7,151 nt of DNA. Source: an uncultured Collinsella sp. (GTDB lineage: Bacteria > Actinomycetota > Coriobacteriia > Coriobacteriales > Coriobacteriaceae). Positions 1-5,939 of this stretch are shown here, one piece after another. Numbering within the stretch: position 1 is the first letter of the stretch; every line of letters begins with the position of its first letter. Both the position numbers and the translations under genes were made by a program. The stretch spans positions 1-7,151 of the forward strand of contig CATZTY010000049.1 of the NCBI GenBank assembly GCA_958424475.1, given 5' to 3'. The notes under the pieces were generated by a model. It was not told the origin of the DNA. It saw only the letters and a program-made list of their open reading frames with translations, and searched no databases.

Positions 1-1
1 C

Positions 2-781
2 AGCGGTGGCGCCGGCATTCAGGCCGACATCAAGACCATCACGGCGCACCGCCTGTATGCCGAGACGGCCATCACCGCCATCACCGCACAGAACACCTTG
101 GGCGTCACCGCCGTACAGGATATCTCGCCAGATATCGTAGCCGCGCAAATTGACGCCGTTTTTGACGATATCCGCCCGAACGCCGTCAAGATCGGCATGG
201 TTTCTTCTGTCGAGATTATCGAAGTCATCGCCGACCGCTTGAGCGCCTGGAACGCAACAAACGTGGTCGTCGACCCCGTCATGGTAGCCACCTCGGGCGC
301 ACGGCTGATTGCCGAAGATGCCGCCGAGGCGCTCACCCGCCGCCTGTTCCCGCTAGCGACGGTTATCACGCCCAATATTCCCGAGGCCATGGCCCTGCTC
401 GACTACGAGGTCGACTCCGAGCGCACGCAGCAAAATGCTGCCATGCTCCTCACCCGCCGCTTTGGTTGCGCGTCTCTCGTTAAGGGCGGGCATTTTGTCA
501 ACGAGGCCAACGATGTACTGGCCGAACCCGCGCCACTCGATGACGAGGGCAACCATCTTGGAGATCCACTCACCACGTGGTTCCGCCACAAGCGCATCGA
601 GACCGACAACACACACGGCACCGGCTGCACACTCTCGTCCGCCATCGCCTGCGCGCTGGCCCAGGGCATGGATCTTGCCGACGCTGTCAACGCCGGCAAG
701 GCATACCTAACGGGCGCTCTGGCCGCCGGCTTTGACATGGGCAAAGGCTCCGGCCCCGTCAACCACATGTGGCAGTATTAA
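2..781 (+). CDS. thiD: Hydroxymethylpyrimidine/phosphomethylpyrimidine kinase, 5' end missing
   Basis: The reading frame is open from base 2 to a TAA at 779-781 and encodes 259 residues. It opens inside the family's N-terminal motif (SGGAGIQADIK), so roughly 15-20 residues, including the start, lie before the window. ThiD is a cytosolic ribokinase-fold enzyme. It phosphorylates HMP to HMP-P and then HMP-PP, the pyrimidine half of thiamine. Visible signatures are the substrate-binding SGGAGIQAD at residues 1-9, VVDPVM in the middle, TPNIPEA, VKGGH near residues 160-164, and the anion-hole/catalytic motif THGTGC at residues 204-209, followed by the conserved TLSSAIA. The C-terminus ends at the usual place (GPVNHMWQY), so this is a stand-alone ThiD and not a ThiD-ThiE fusion. 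No other thiamine gene or TPP riboswitch is in view. The next gene is convergent. Confidence 0.96.
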   Translation, partial: SGGAGIQADIKTITAHRLYAETAITAITAQNTLGVTAVQDISPDIVAAQIDAVFDDIRPNAVKIGMVSSVEIIEVIADRLSAWNATNVVVDPVMVATSGARLIAEDAAEALTRRLFPLATVITPNIPEAMALLDYEVDSERTQQNAAMLLTRRFGCASLVKGGHFVNEANDVLAEPAPLDDEGNHLGDPLTTWFRHKRIETDNTHGTGCTLSSAIACALAQGMDLADAVNAGKAYLTGALAAGFDMGKGSGPVNHMWQY

Positions 782-790
782 GATTCGCAG

Positions 791-835
791 CCCAAGCCAC
801 CGCAAAGGCGCCCGCCCCCTTTGCGGTGGTTTGGG
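791..835. terminator. Long hairpin between convergent thiD and esterase genes, probable bidirectional terminator
   Basis: Arms 791-808 and 818-835 are 18 bp and pair throughout, with one G-U pair (796/830). The 12-bp core, 797-808 with 818-829 (CCACCGCAAAGG / CCTTTGCGGTGG), is perfect, and the loop is 9 nt. It starts 10 bases after the thiD stop and ends 7 bases before the esterase stop on the other strand, so it is placed to end both transcripts. U-tracts are short on both sides (TTT at 830-832 on the plus strand), so termination efficiency is uncertain. Confidence 0.75.
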
Positions 836-841
836 GTCGCG

Positions 842-1501
842 CTACTCTCCGAGCATCTCTTGGAGCTTGGCTGCCACGGCGTGACCCAGGCTCTCATGGC
901 TTTCGGGCATCATATGCAGATAGTCGATATCGCCCGGCTCGGCAAAGTCGGCGGCATTCAAAAAGTCGCAGCCAAACTGCTCAGCCACATGTGCGTAGTA
1001 CTCACCAAAATGCTCCGAGGCCTCGACGGAACGCTCGTCAAAATCGGTCATATATACGTCGGCGATCTGCGGCTTAATCTTGATAGGCGCCATCAGCAGA
1101 ATGCGCGGACAAGGCGCAGCGTCGGTCCACGGAAACGCGCGGACGGCGCGAATCAGCGCCATGGCGCCACGGGCGATATCGGAAGCTGTCACGTTAAAGA
1201 CCGTCTTACAGTCGTTGGTGCCCAGCATGATCACAATGGCGTCCAGCGGCTTATGGGCCTCGAGCAGCATCGGAAGTGCGCGGATGCCGTTAAGATTGGT
1301 GTCCAGATGGCACATGTCGTCGCGTACCGTCGTGCGGCCGTTGAGGCCTTCTTCAATTACATGCCAGCCCTCGCCTAAGTCACGTTGGGCCACGCCGCAC
1401 CAGCGCACATCCTGCGCATAGCGCACCGCGGTGCCGTCGCGCATGCCCGCCGGATCGTAACCATAGGTGTTGCTGTCGCCAAAGCATAGAGCGTTTTTCA
1501 T
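842..1501 (-). CDS. SGNH/GDSL-family hydrolase (arylesterase/lipase-like)
   Basis: A complete 219-residue protein of the SGNH hydrolase superfamily, enzymes that cleave carboxylic esters using a Ser-His-Asp arrangement. All blocks are visible: block I GDSNTYG with nucleophile Ser10; block II with Gly52 in EGLNGRT; block III LGTND with Asn96; and block V D193-x-x-H196 supplying the Asp/His pair. There is no signal peptide or membrane segment, so it is predicted to be cytoplasmic. The substrate cannot be read from sequence; related proteins are annotated as arylesterases, acyl-hydrolases or deacetylases. The start ATG (1499-1501) is preceded by GAGGGG at a workable distance. An intrinsic terminator of the upstream gene ends only about 20 bases before this ATG. 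Expression therefore probably needs read-through or a promoter buried near that hairpin. Confidence 0.9.
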   Translation of the reverse strand: MKNALCFGDSNTYGYDPAGMRDGTAVRYAQDVRWCGVAQRDLGEGWHVIEEGLNGRTTVRDDMCHLDTNLNGIRALPMLLEAHKPLDAIVIMLGTNDCKTVFNVTASDIARGAMALIRAVRAFPWTDAAPCPRILLMAPIKIKPQIADVYMTDFDERSVEASEHFGEYYAHVAEQFGCDFLNAADFAEPGDIDYLHMMPESHESLGHAVAAKLQEMLGE

Positions 1502-1520
1502 CGTAAGCCCCTCGCTCAGT

Positions 1521-1554
1521 AAAAAGCCGACGGAAGCAGCCTCTCCCGCCGGCT
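1521..1554 (-). terminator. Intrinsic terminator after the PARG-like gene
   Basis: Read on the minus strand: stem AGCCGGCGG (1554-1546), a 12-nt loop, stem CCGTCGGCT (1533-1525), then a T-run down to 1521. The stem is 9 bp with one G-U pair. It lies 26 bases after the stop of the PARG-like gene and about 20 bases before the esterase ATG, so it could also act as an attenuator for the esterase. Confidence 0.8.
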
Positions 1555-1579
1555 CGACCTATCTGTCAGCACGTACCGA

Positions 1580-2695
1580 TTACAGGTACTTGCGCCAATC
1601 GTCCTCGTCCTCATCATCCTCGGTAGCAGCCTGGGCCTGCTCGGCGGCGCGAGCTGCCGCAGCGCGAGCGGCAACCTGGGCATAGGACTCCTCGTTGCGC
1701 TCGGGGAAGTTTGCCAGCACGTGCTCGAACTTGGCAAAATCCTCATCCCAGCGCGTAGAAGGCACGGCAAAGAAGACTTGCTTGACCTTAAAGTCGCCCG
1801 ACGCGAGCTCCTTGCGGAAGAGCTCGGCCACGGCCTCTGCGTCAAAGCCGTTGTTGTCGCAGCCCCAAGCGCCCAGCACGAGCTTCTCGCGACCTAGCTC
1901 GTCGCAGATGGCAAGCACAAAGCGAATGCGGTCGCGCAGGGCGTCCAGCAGAGCATCGTCGCTCACGCGATACTCCTGGCGGGCGCGCTTAACGTTGGGC
2001 GCGGCGGCCACGATCACGTCGGCGTATGCATGCACGTGGTTGCGGTCGAAGCGCACCGCAGGCACCACCAGCGCACGGTTGCGGTAAAGCTCGCAGTTGA
2101 TGTTGCGGCGACGGTTCTCGCCGTACCATTTGCGCTGCTTATCGAGAACGTTGTACAGATACGAATCGGCGCACAGCGTGGCCTCCTGGCCCAGATAGCC
2201 CTGGATGTAGCCACCGCCCGGGTTGGTGAACGAGGCAAAGGCGAGCACGGCCATGTCGCAGAACTGCGCATAGCCACGACCGTTGTCCAGGATGGCCTGC
2301 GTGGTGGAGGCATCGAGCACGGTGACCTCAGGCAGAACCGGAGCGGGCTCCTCAGCAGGCGCGGACTCAGCTTCGGCGATTTCCTCGGCAGGCTCCTCGA
2401 CGGGCTCGAGCGCTGCCTCGACCTCGGCAGCCTCCGCGCCCTCGACGTCCTCGGCAACCTGTTCTTCGGTGGCCACAGCACTCTGAACCTTGGCCTTCAT
2501 CGCCGAGACAAAGCCGGCAGGCATACCGTCAAACTCGCGAACACCGGCAAGCGAACGCTCGATATCCTTGGCGCACGCTTCGGACACAGTTGCCACGTGA
2601 CGCTCGGCGGCCTTGGCACGGGCCTCGCGCTTGGGATTGGGCTGACCCGCTCGGTTGGACCTGCGGTTACGGTTCCTGTTGTCGACGTCTGCCAT
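1580..2695 (-). CDS. Microbial PARG-like macrodomain protein (TIGR02452 / PARG_cat type) with altered signature
   Basis: A 371-residue protein. Residues 20-80 resemble the N-terminal helical part of TIGR02452 proteins. Residues 81-122 are an E/A/P-rich, probably disordered insertion. Residues 123-330 are the macrodomain-like core (VTVLDASTTQAI, LAFASFTNPGGG, ADVIVAAAPNVK, KLVLGAWGCD). Residues 338-371 are an Ala- then Asp/Glu-rich tail. Active relatives hydrolyse poly(ADP-ribose) with a GGG-x6-8-QEE signature whose second Glu is the general acid. Here the motif is GGG (160-162), x7, Q170-E171-A172, so that Glu is Ala. The second loop also deviates: GCDNNGFD at 278-285, where relatives typically have GCG-x-F-x-ND. 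The fold assignment is secure; ADP-ribose glycohydrolase activity is doubtful. The ATG at 2693-2695 has AAAGGTGG (2702-2709) six bases upstream. Confidence 0.85.
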   Translation of the reverse strand: MADVDNRNRNRRSNRAGQPNPKREARAKAAERHVATVSEACAKDIERSLAGVREFDGMPAGFVSAMKAKVQSAVATEEQVAEDVEGAEAAEVEAALEPVEEPAEEIAEAESAPAEEPAPVLPEVTVLDASTTQAILDNGRGYAQFCDMAVLAFASFTNPGGGYIQGYLGQEATLCADSYLYNVLDKQRKWYGENRRRNINCELYRNRALVVPAVRFDRNHVHAYADVIVAAAPNVKRARQEYRVSDDALLDALRDRIRFVLAICDELGREKLVLGAWGCDNNGFDAEAVAELFRKELASGDFKVKQVFFAVPSTRWDEDFAKFEHVLANFPERNEESYAQVAARAAAARAAEQAQAATEDDEDEDDWRKYL

Positions 2696-2763
2696 ACGTG
2701 GCCACCTTTCCTGTCGCTGCCGCTATTGGCTTTTCCCATCCATGATACCCCGCCGCGTACAAA

Positions 2764-2789
2764 AAAGACGGCCCCGAAGGACCGCCTTT
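2764..2789 (-). terminator. Intrinsic terminator with UUCG tetraloop after the BI-1 gene
   Basis: Read on the minus strand: GGCGGTCC (2786-2779), loop TTCG (2778-2775), GGGCCGTC (2774-2767), followed by six Ts (2766-2761). The 8-bp stem holds two G-U pairs, is closed by C(UUCG)G, a very stable tetraloop, and is extended by three A-T pairs using 2787-2789. It sits 44 bases downstream of the BI-1 stop codon and upstream of the PARG-like gene. Confidence 0.9.
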
Positions 2790-2832
2790 CGCATCGATTT
2801 GCACGCACGGCAAGCACCGCCGCAATTCGCCA

Positions 2833-3528
2833 CTAGTCGCGACGGCCGAGGATGTTCAGAATGCGCAGGAACACGTTGATAATATCCACGAACAGGTTAG
2901 AGGCCATAAGCACGGCGTTGGGCAGCGTAGGCGGCACCGTCGTGGCAACATAGGTGTCGTAGCCAATAAAGCCGGCGAACACCACGATCACGATCAGGTC
3001 GGTGATGGTCTGTGAGACGCCCATGAACATCAGCACGATCTCAACCAGAATAGTAGCGAGCAGAATGCCAAAACCGATGCCATATACGCGCTGGAAAAAC
3101 TTGGGGAACGTCACGCCAAGCGCGCCAAAGACAAAGGTGATGGCGGCCGTGGCGATAAAGGCAGTGTTGATGGTGGGCAGGTCGTAGTTGGCAAGGCCAA
3201 ACGACGCGGTCAGGCCAAAGGTACTCGCAAAGATTACATAGCCCACAAGGGACAGGCCCACGGACTGCTTGCTGGCGGCGGCCGACATCATGACCATGCC
3301 GACGATGGTCAAAATAAATGAGCCAAAGACCAGCGGCAAAGCGGCGCCGCTCATCATCATGCGCGCAAACGACATGGTGCTCGTAAAGTAAGCACCGACG
3401 CCCATGGCGCAAAAGCCCAAAAAGATCAGGGCAGACATGGCAAGATTATACGCACGCGGCGACATCTCCTTGGCACGGCTTGCGCCGGTTTCGATGGGGC
3501 CGTTCTGATAGCCCTGAATATCGTTCAT
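2833..3528 (-). CDS. Bax inhibitor-1/YccA family integral membrane protein
   Basis: A complete 231-residue protein with a short hydrophilic N-terminus (about 1-25), then six to seven closely spaced hydrophobic segments to the C-terminus. This is the architecture of the BI-1/YccA (UPF0005, TMBIM) family. The family signature near the end is clear: GFIGYDTY (187-193), then LFVDIINVFLRILNILGRRD (212-231). Asp191 and Asp215 are 24 residues apart, the same spacing as the pH-sensing Asp pair (171/195) of the Bacillus YetJ calcium-leak channel, so a proton-sensitive cation leak is a reasonable family-based guess. Some bacterial relatives (YccA) instead modulate the FtsH protease. The start ATG at 3526-3528 is preceded by GAAAGGA (3536-3542). 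The gene lies 79 bases after the small hypothetical gene on the same strand with no clear terminator between, so partial co-transcription is possible. Confidence 0.9.
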   Translation of the reverse strand: MNDIQGYQNGPIETGASRAKEMSPRAYNLAMSALIFLGFCAMGVGAYFTSTMSFARMMMSGAALPLVFGSFILTIVGMVMMSAAASKQSVGLSLVGYVIFASTFGLTASFGLANYDLPTINTAFIATAAITFVFGALGVTFPKFFQRVYGIGFGILLATILVEIVLMFMGVSQTITDLIVIVVFAGFIGYDTYVATTVPPTLPNAVLMASNLFVDIINVFLRILNILGRRD

Positions 3529-3567
3529 AATTTCGTCCTTTCAAAAGCGCCGCGACAGCGCAGTAGC

Positions 3568-3589
3568 TGACAAGATTCCTGTCATTGTA
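3568..3589 (-). promoter_or_regulatory. Possible -10 element with overlapping palindrome upstream of the BI-1 gene
   Basis: On the minus strand a TACAAT hexamer (3589-3584) has no good -35 at 16-18 bases. Directly after it, and overlapping by one base, is an inverted repeat TGACA-7 nt-TGTCA (3568-3584), which would cover the predicted transcription start. This is operator-like geometry, but the repeat arms are only 5 bp. Confidence 0.3.
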
Positions 3590-3607
3590 CCCGAATGCCG
3601 TACGTCC

Positions 3608-3946
3608 TTACCTACGGCGCTCGCCCTCAAGCGTACGATCAAAGGCCCAGACCCACCAACGCATCACGTGTGCCTGCGAGCCGTCTGCCCGCTCGCGCGT
3701 CTGGTCCTCCAGATACAACTCGGTCGCGTGCCCGCCAAAACGCACCTTATAGGTCGCCGTACGGATGCCGTGGACCATCAGGCCAAACCCGGTGGTCGAG
3801 ATAATTTCGTCGATCGTAAAACAACGGCCGTCGACCCAGCAGACGGTGACCGGCACGACCTGTCCGCCCGCGAGGATGCGGGCCACGACGTCCACATACT
3901 GCTTGTGCACGCGCCGAGTTTTGCCGTCTGTCTGTCGATATTCCAT
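3608..3946 (-). CDS. Small conserved hypothetical protein (W-x-DGR ... RWW type)
   Basis: A 112-residue soluble protein with no recognised catalytic motif. Its pattern is a hydrophobic strand, PVTVCWVDGRCFTIDEI (32-48), an odd loop, then TATYKVRFGGHATELYLED (63-81) and MRWWVWAFD (95-103). This resembles a family of small, beta-rich hypothetical proteins common in Firmicutes and Actinobacteria (pattern W-x-DGR-x-(Y/F)-x-I-D ... RYT ... L-(Y/F)-x-E ... RWFV). I know no function for it. I chose the ATG at 3944-3946 because the conserved region begins just after it. The frame stays open to another ATG at 4031-4033, but the extra 29 residues look unlike coding sequence and two promoter candidates fall in or after that region. 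AGGAGG (3948-3953) is only one base from the chosen ATG, too close for normal Shine-Dalgarno use. Confidence 0.65.
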   Translation of the reverse strand: MEYRQTDGKTRRVHKQYVDVVARILAGGQVVPVTVCWVDGRCFTIDEIISTTGFGLMVHGIRTATYKVRFGGHATELYLEDQTRERADGSQAHVMRWWVWAFDRTLEGERRR

Positions 3947-3953
3947 GCCTCCT

Positions 3954-3983
3954 ATTATCGAACGCATGTTTGCATGCTGTAAA
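3954..3983 (-). promoter_or_regulatory. Candidate promoter giving a leaderless mRNA, with operator-like palindrome in the spacer
   Basis: On the minus strand: TTTACA (3983-3978), an 18-base spacer, then GATAAT (3959-3954). Each hexamer matches the sigma-70-type consensus at 5 of 6 bases. The start point would fall at 3946-3947, on or next to the A of the chosen ATG. The spacer carries the inverted repeat GCATG-4 nt-CATGC (3964-3977). Not confirmed. Confidence 0.4.
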
Positions 3984-4036
3984 GCGAACAGACTGTGGTT
4001 TTGGAGTGTCGTAGCAATCGCACGTGTCCGCATGGC

Positions 4037-4065
4037 GTGTTAGCAAAAAGAACACCCGCGGTCAA
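4037..4065 (-). promoter_or_regulatory. Second candidate promoter for the small hypothetical gene
   Basis: On the minus strand: TTGACC (4065-4060), a 17-base spacer, then TAACAC (4042-4037). The -35 matches 5 of 6 bases; the -10 is weaker. The start would be near 4030, giving a leader of about 84 nt and excluding the upstream ATG at 4033. It competes with the promoter at 3954-3983. Confidence 0.35.
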
Positions 4066-4077
4066 CAGGGCTAATAT
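4049..4077 (+). promoter_or_regulatory. Weak candidate promoter for the phosphate transporter operon
   Basis: TAATAT at 4072-4077 lies 17 bases after AGAACA (4049-4054). Neither hexamer is strong (4/6 and 3/6), but no better pair was found in the 163-base gap, and the site would give a leader of roughly 110 nt. It overlaps the divergent minus-strand promoter candidate at 4037-4065. Confidence 0.25.
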
Positions 4078-4134
4078 TCAATTTTAGTGCCAAAAAGTTC
4101 ACTTCTCCCATCAGAACTCGGTAAAGAGACCCGC

Positions 4135-4166
4135 AGGAGGTGATACGATTTATCATGTTTTTGTAA
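4135..4166 (+). promoter_or_regulatory. Strong Shine-Dalgarno and three-codon mini-ORF in the transporter leader
   Basis: AGGAGGTGAT (4135-4144) is a full complement to the usual 3' end of 16S rRNA. The nearest ATG (4155-4157) is 14 bases after AGGAGG and opens only Met-Phe-Leu before TAA (4164-4166). The mini-ORF is in the same frame as the transporter gene, whose ATG is 30 bases after this stop and has only a weak GAGAAAG (4183-4189). It may be a leader peptide or ribosome standby site. Confidence 0.4.
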
Positions 4167-4196
4167 CGTGTCTGCAAACTTCGAGAAAGCCCATAT

Positions 4197-5246
4197 ATGG
4201 ACGTAACGTTCTCAACCTTCCTCGGCCAAATTGTGTCGAACCCAGTCCTTGCCGTCACCGTGATCCTCGCGTTGGGCGCCATCTTCGTCAATGGATGGAC
4301 CGACGCGCCCAACGCCATCGCGACCTGCGTCACTACGCGTTGCATGCCCGCCCGCGCCGCCATTCTCATGAGCGCCGCATTCAACTTCCTCGGCGTGCTC
4401 ATCATGACGCACTTTAACGCGAGCGTCGCCAACACCATCTCACATATCGTCGACTTTGGCGGAAACAGCACCATGGCGCTCGCCTGCCTATGCGCGGCGC
4501 TGTTCTCCATCGTCGTCTACGGCGCCACAGCGTCGCGTTTTGGCATCCCCACCTCGCAAAGCCACAGCCTTATCGCCGGCCTGACCGGTGCCGCCATCGC
4601 CCTCGGCGGTGCGAGCAGCGTCAACGTCCACGAGTGGATGAAGGTCATCTACGGCCTGGCGCTCTCCATAGGCCTGGGCTTTGTCATGGGCTGGGTCCTG
4701 TGCAAGCTCGTCTCGATTCTTTTCGCCGCCGCCAACAGGCGACGTGCCAATGTCTTCTTTAAATACGCTCAGATCGCGAGCGCTGCGGCCATGAGCTTTA
4801 TGCACGGCGCGCAGGATGGACAGAAGTTCATCGGCGTGCTCTTTTTAGGCGTGGCCTTCGCAAACGGCCAGACCAGCGTCGGCGATGCCGGCATCCCCAT
4901 CTGGATTATGCTGCTGTGCTCGGCCACTATGGGTATCGGTACCAGCGTGGGCGGTGAGCGCATCATCAAGTCCGTCGGCCAGAGCATGGTCAAGCTCGAA
5001 AAGTACCAGGGCTTCTCCGCCGACCTGGCGGGCGCCGCGAACCTGCTGCTTGCCACCCTTACCGGCATCCCCGTGTCCTCCACACACATCAAGACCTGCG
5101 CCATCATGGGCGTCGGTGCCGTCAAGCGCCTCTCGGCCATCAACTTCGGCGTCGTCAAGGACATGATGTTCACCTGGTTCTTCACCTTCCCTGCCTGCGG
5201 ACTCATCAGCTTTGTCATGGCCAAGCTGTTCATGATGTTCCTCTAA
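4197..5246 (+). CDS. PiT-family inorganic phosphate transporter
   Basis: A complete 349-residue membrane protein of the PiT (PitA) family, which imports inorganic phosphate, usually as a metal-phosphate complex, driven by protons or sodium. The internally repeated family architecture is visible. Repeat 1 has NGWTDAPNAIAT (32-43) and GIPTSQSHSLIAG (116-128). Repeat 2 has MHGAQDGQKF (202-211) and GIPVSSTHIKTCAIMGVG (290-307). A basic, more hydrophilic stretch (RRRANVFFKYAQ, 181-192) lies in the central cytoplasmic loop. The start ATG at 4197 is the first in frame after a TAA at 4164; its Shine-Dalgarno is weak. The DUF47 gene follows after 67 bases with no terminator, the common pit-DUF47 operon, so the two products are expected to work together. 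No convincing PHO box was seen. Confidence 0.93.
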   Translation: MDVTFSTFLGQIVSNPVLAVTVILALGAIFVNGWTDAPNAIATCVTTRCMPARAAILMSAAFNFLGVLIMTHFNASVANTISHIVDFGGNSTMALACLCAALFSIVVYGATASRFGIPTSQSHSLIAGLTGAAIALGGASSVNVHEWMKVIYGLALSIGLGFVMGWVLCKLVSILFAAANRRRANVFFKYAQIASAAAMSFMHGAQDGQKFIGVLFLGVAFANGQTSVGDAGIPIWIMLLCSATMGIGTSVGGERIIKSVGQSMVKLEKYQGFSADLAGAANLLLATLTGIPVSSTHIKTCAIMGVGAVKRLSAINFGVVKDMMFTWFFTFPACGLISFVMAKLFMMFL

Positions 5247-5313
5247 TCAAACCGAACGTCCATCCGGACCGCAACACTTCGCCCACCCGTCTTCGCCTCG
5301 AAAGGACCCACCC

Positions 5314-5937
5314 ATGGCAAAGAAACCCGATTCGTTCTACTTTGACAACTACGTCGCTTGCGCCGACCTCGCCGTCCAGGCCGCAGAGCTGCTCACCAAG
5401 ATTTTTGAGAACTTCGATCCCGCGCAGATTCACGACATGCTCAATAAGATGCATGCGATTGAGCATGCGGCAGACAAGAAGCACCACGAGCTCGAAGACG
5501 CCCTGCTCACCGCCTTTATCACCCCGCTCGAGCGCGAGGATCTGGATCTGATGAGCTGCGCGCTCGACACCGTGCTCGACCGCATCGAGGGCGTCGTGCA
5601 GCGCGTCTACTTCACCAACATCCAGAGCATCCATCCCGACGCCATCGTCATCGCCCACAAGGTGACTGACGCCTGCCGCGCCATGAAAGACCTGATGGTC
5701 GAGCTGCCCAACTACCGCAAGTCCAAGACCCTGCGCGAACTCGTCATCCAGATCAACACCATCGAATCCGAGGCCGACGAGCTCTACATCAACGCCATGC
5801 GCAACCTGCACGTCAATGGCAAGGATCCGCTTGAGGTCATCGCTTGGCGTGACGTGTACGCCTTCTTGGAGTACTGCGCCGACTGCTGCGAGAATGTGGC
5901 CGATGTTGTGGATTCGATTGTCATGAAGAACAGTTAA
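5314..5937 (+). CDS. DUF47 / PhoU-like accessory protein of PiT transporter
   Basis: A complete 207-residue all-helical protein of the DUF47 (YkaA, TIGR00153) family, distant relatives of PhoU. Such proteins are cytoplasmic, bind metal through E/D-x3-D clusters and are thought to regulate or assist the adjacent PiT permease; the exact mechanism is not established. Visible features are H47-x2-E50-x3-D54 (HAIEHAAD), ITPLEREDL (69-77), E151-x3-D155 (ESEAD) and the C-terminal family ending FLEYCADCCENVADVVDSIVMK (184-205). The start ATG at 5314 has AAAGGA at a good distance (5301-5306). The gene shares transcription with the upstream permease. Its TAA (5935-5937) abuts the large palindromic element that follows. 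Confidence 0.93.
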   Translation: MAKKPDSFYFDNYVACADLAVQAAELLTKIFENFDPAQIHDMLNKMHAIEHAADKKHHELEDALLTAFITPLEREDLDLMSCALDTVLDRIEGVVQRVYFTNIQSIHPDAIVIAHKVTDACRAMKDLMVELPNYRKSKTLRELVIQINTIESEADELYINAMRNLHVNGKDPLEVIAWRDVYAFLEYCADCCENVADVVDSIVMKNS

Positions 5938-5939
5938 TT

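Noticed and set aside
2742..2747. TATCAT as a -10 for the PARG-like gene (minus strand)
   Set aside because: No acceptable -35 at 16-18 bases; that stretch is the T-run and stem of the BI-1 terminator.
2030..2836. Long plus-strand frame (268 codons) over the PARG-like gene
   Set aside because: It is antisense to a gene with clear family motifs, shows no recognisable domain, and runs through the UUCG terminator into the end of the BI-1 gene.
3567..3585. PHO-box-like CTGACAA ... CTGTCAT
   Set aside because: PHO boxes need 7-base direct repeats with an 11-base period. Here the period is 12, the first half is imperfect, and the site is in front of BI-1, not the phosphate genes.
4031..4033. Upstream ATG giving a 141-residue version of the small hypothetical protein
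   Set aside because: There is no ribosome site. Both candidate promoters would start transcription downstream of it, and the extra residues do not look conserved.
5251..5300. Hairpin between the phosphate transporter and DUF47 genes
   Set aside because: Only a 4-bp GTCC/GGAC pairing without a T-run; too weak to call a terminator.
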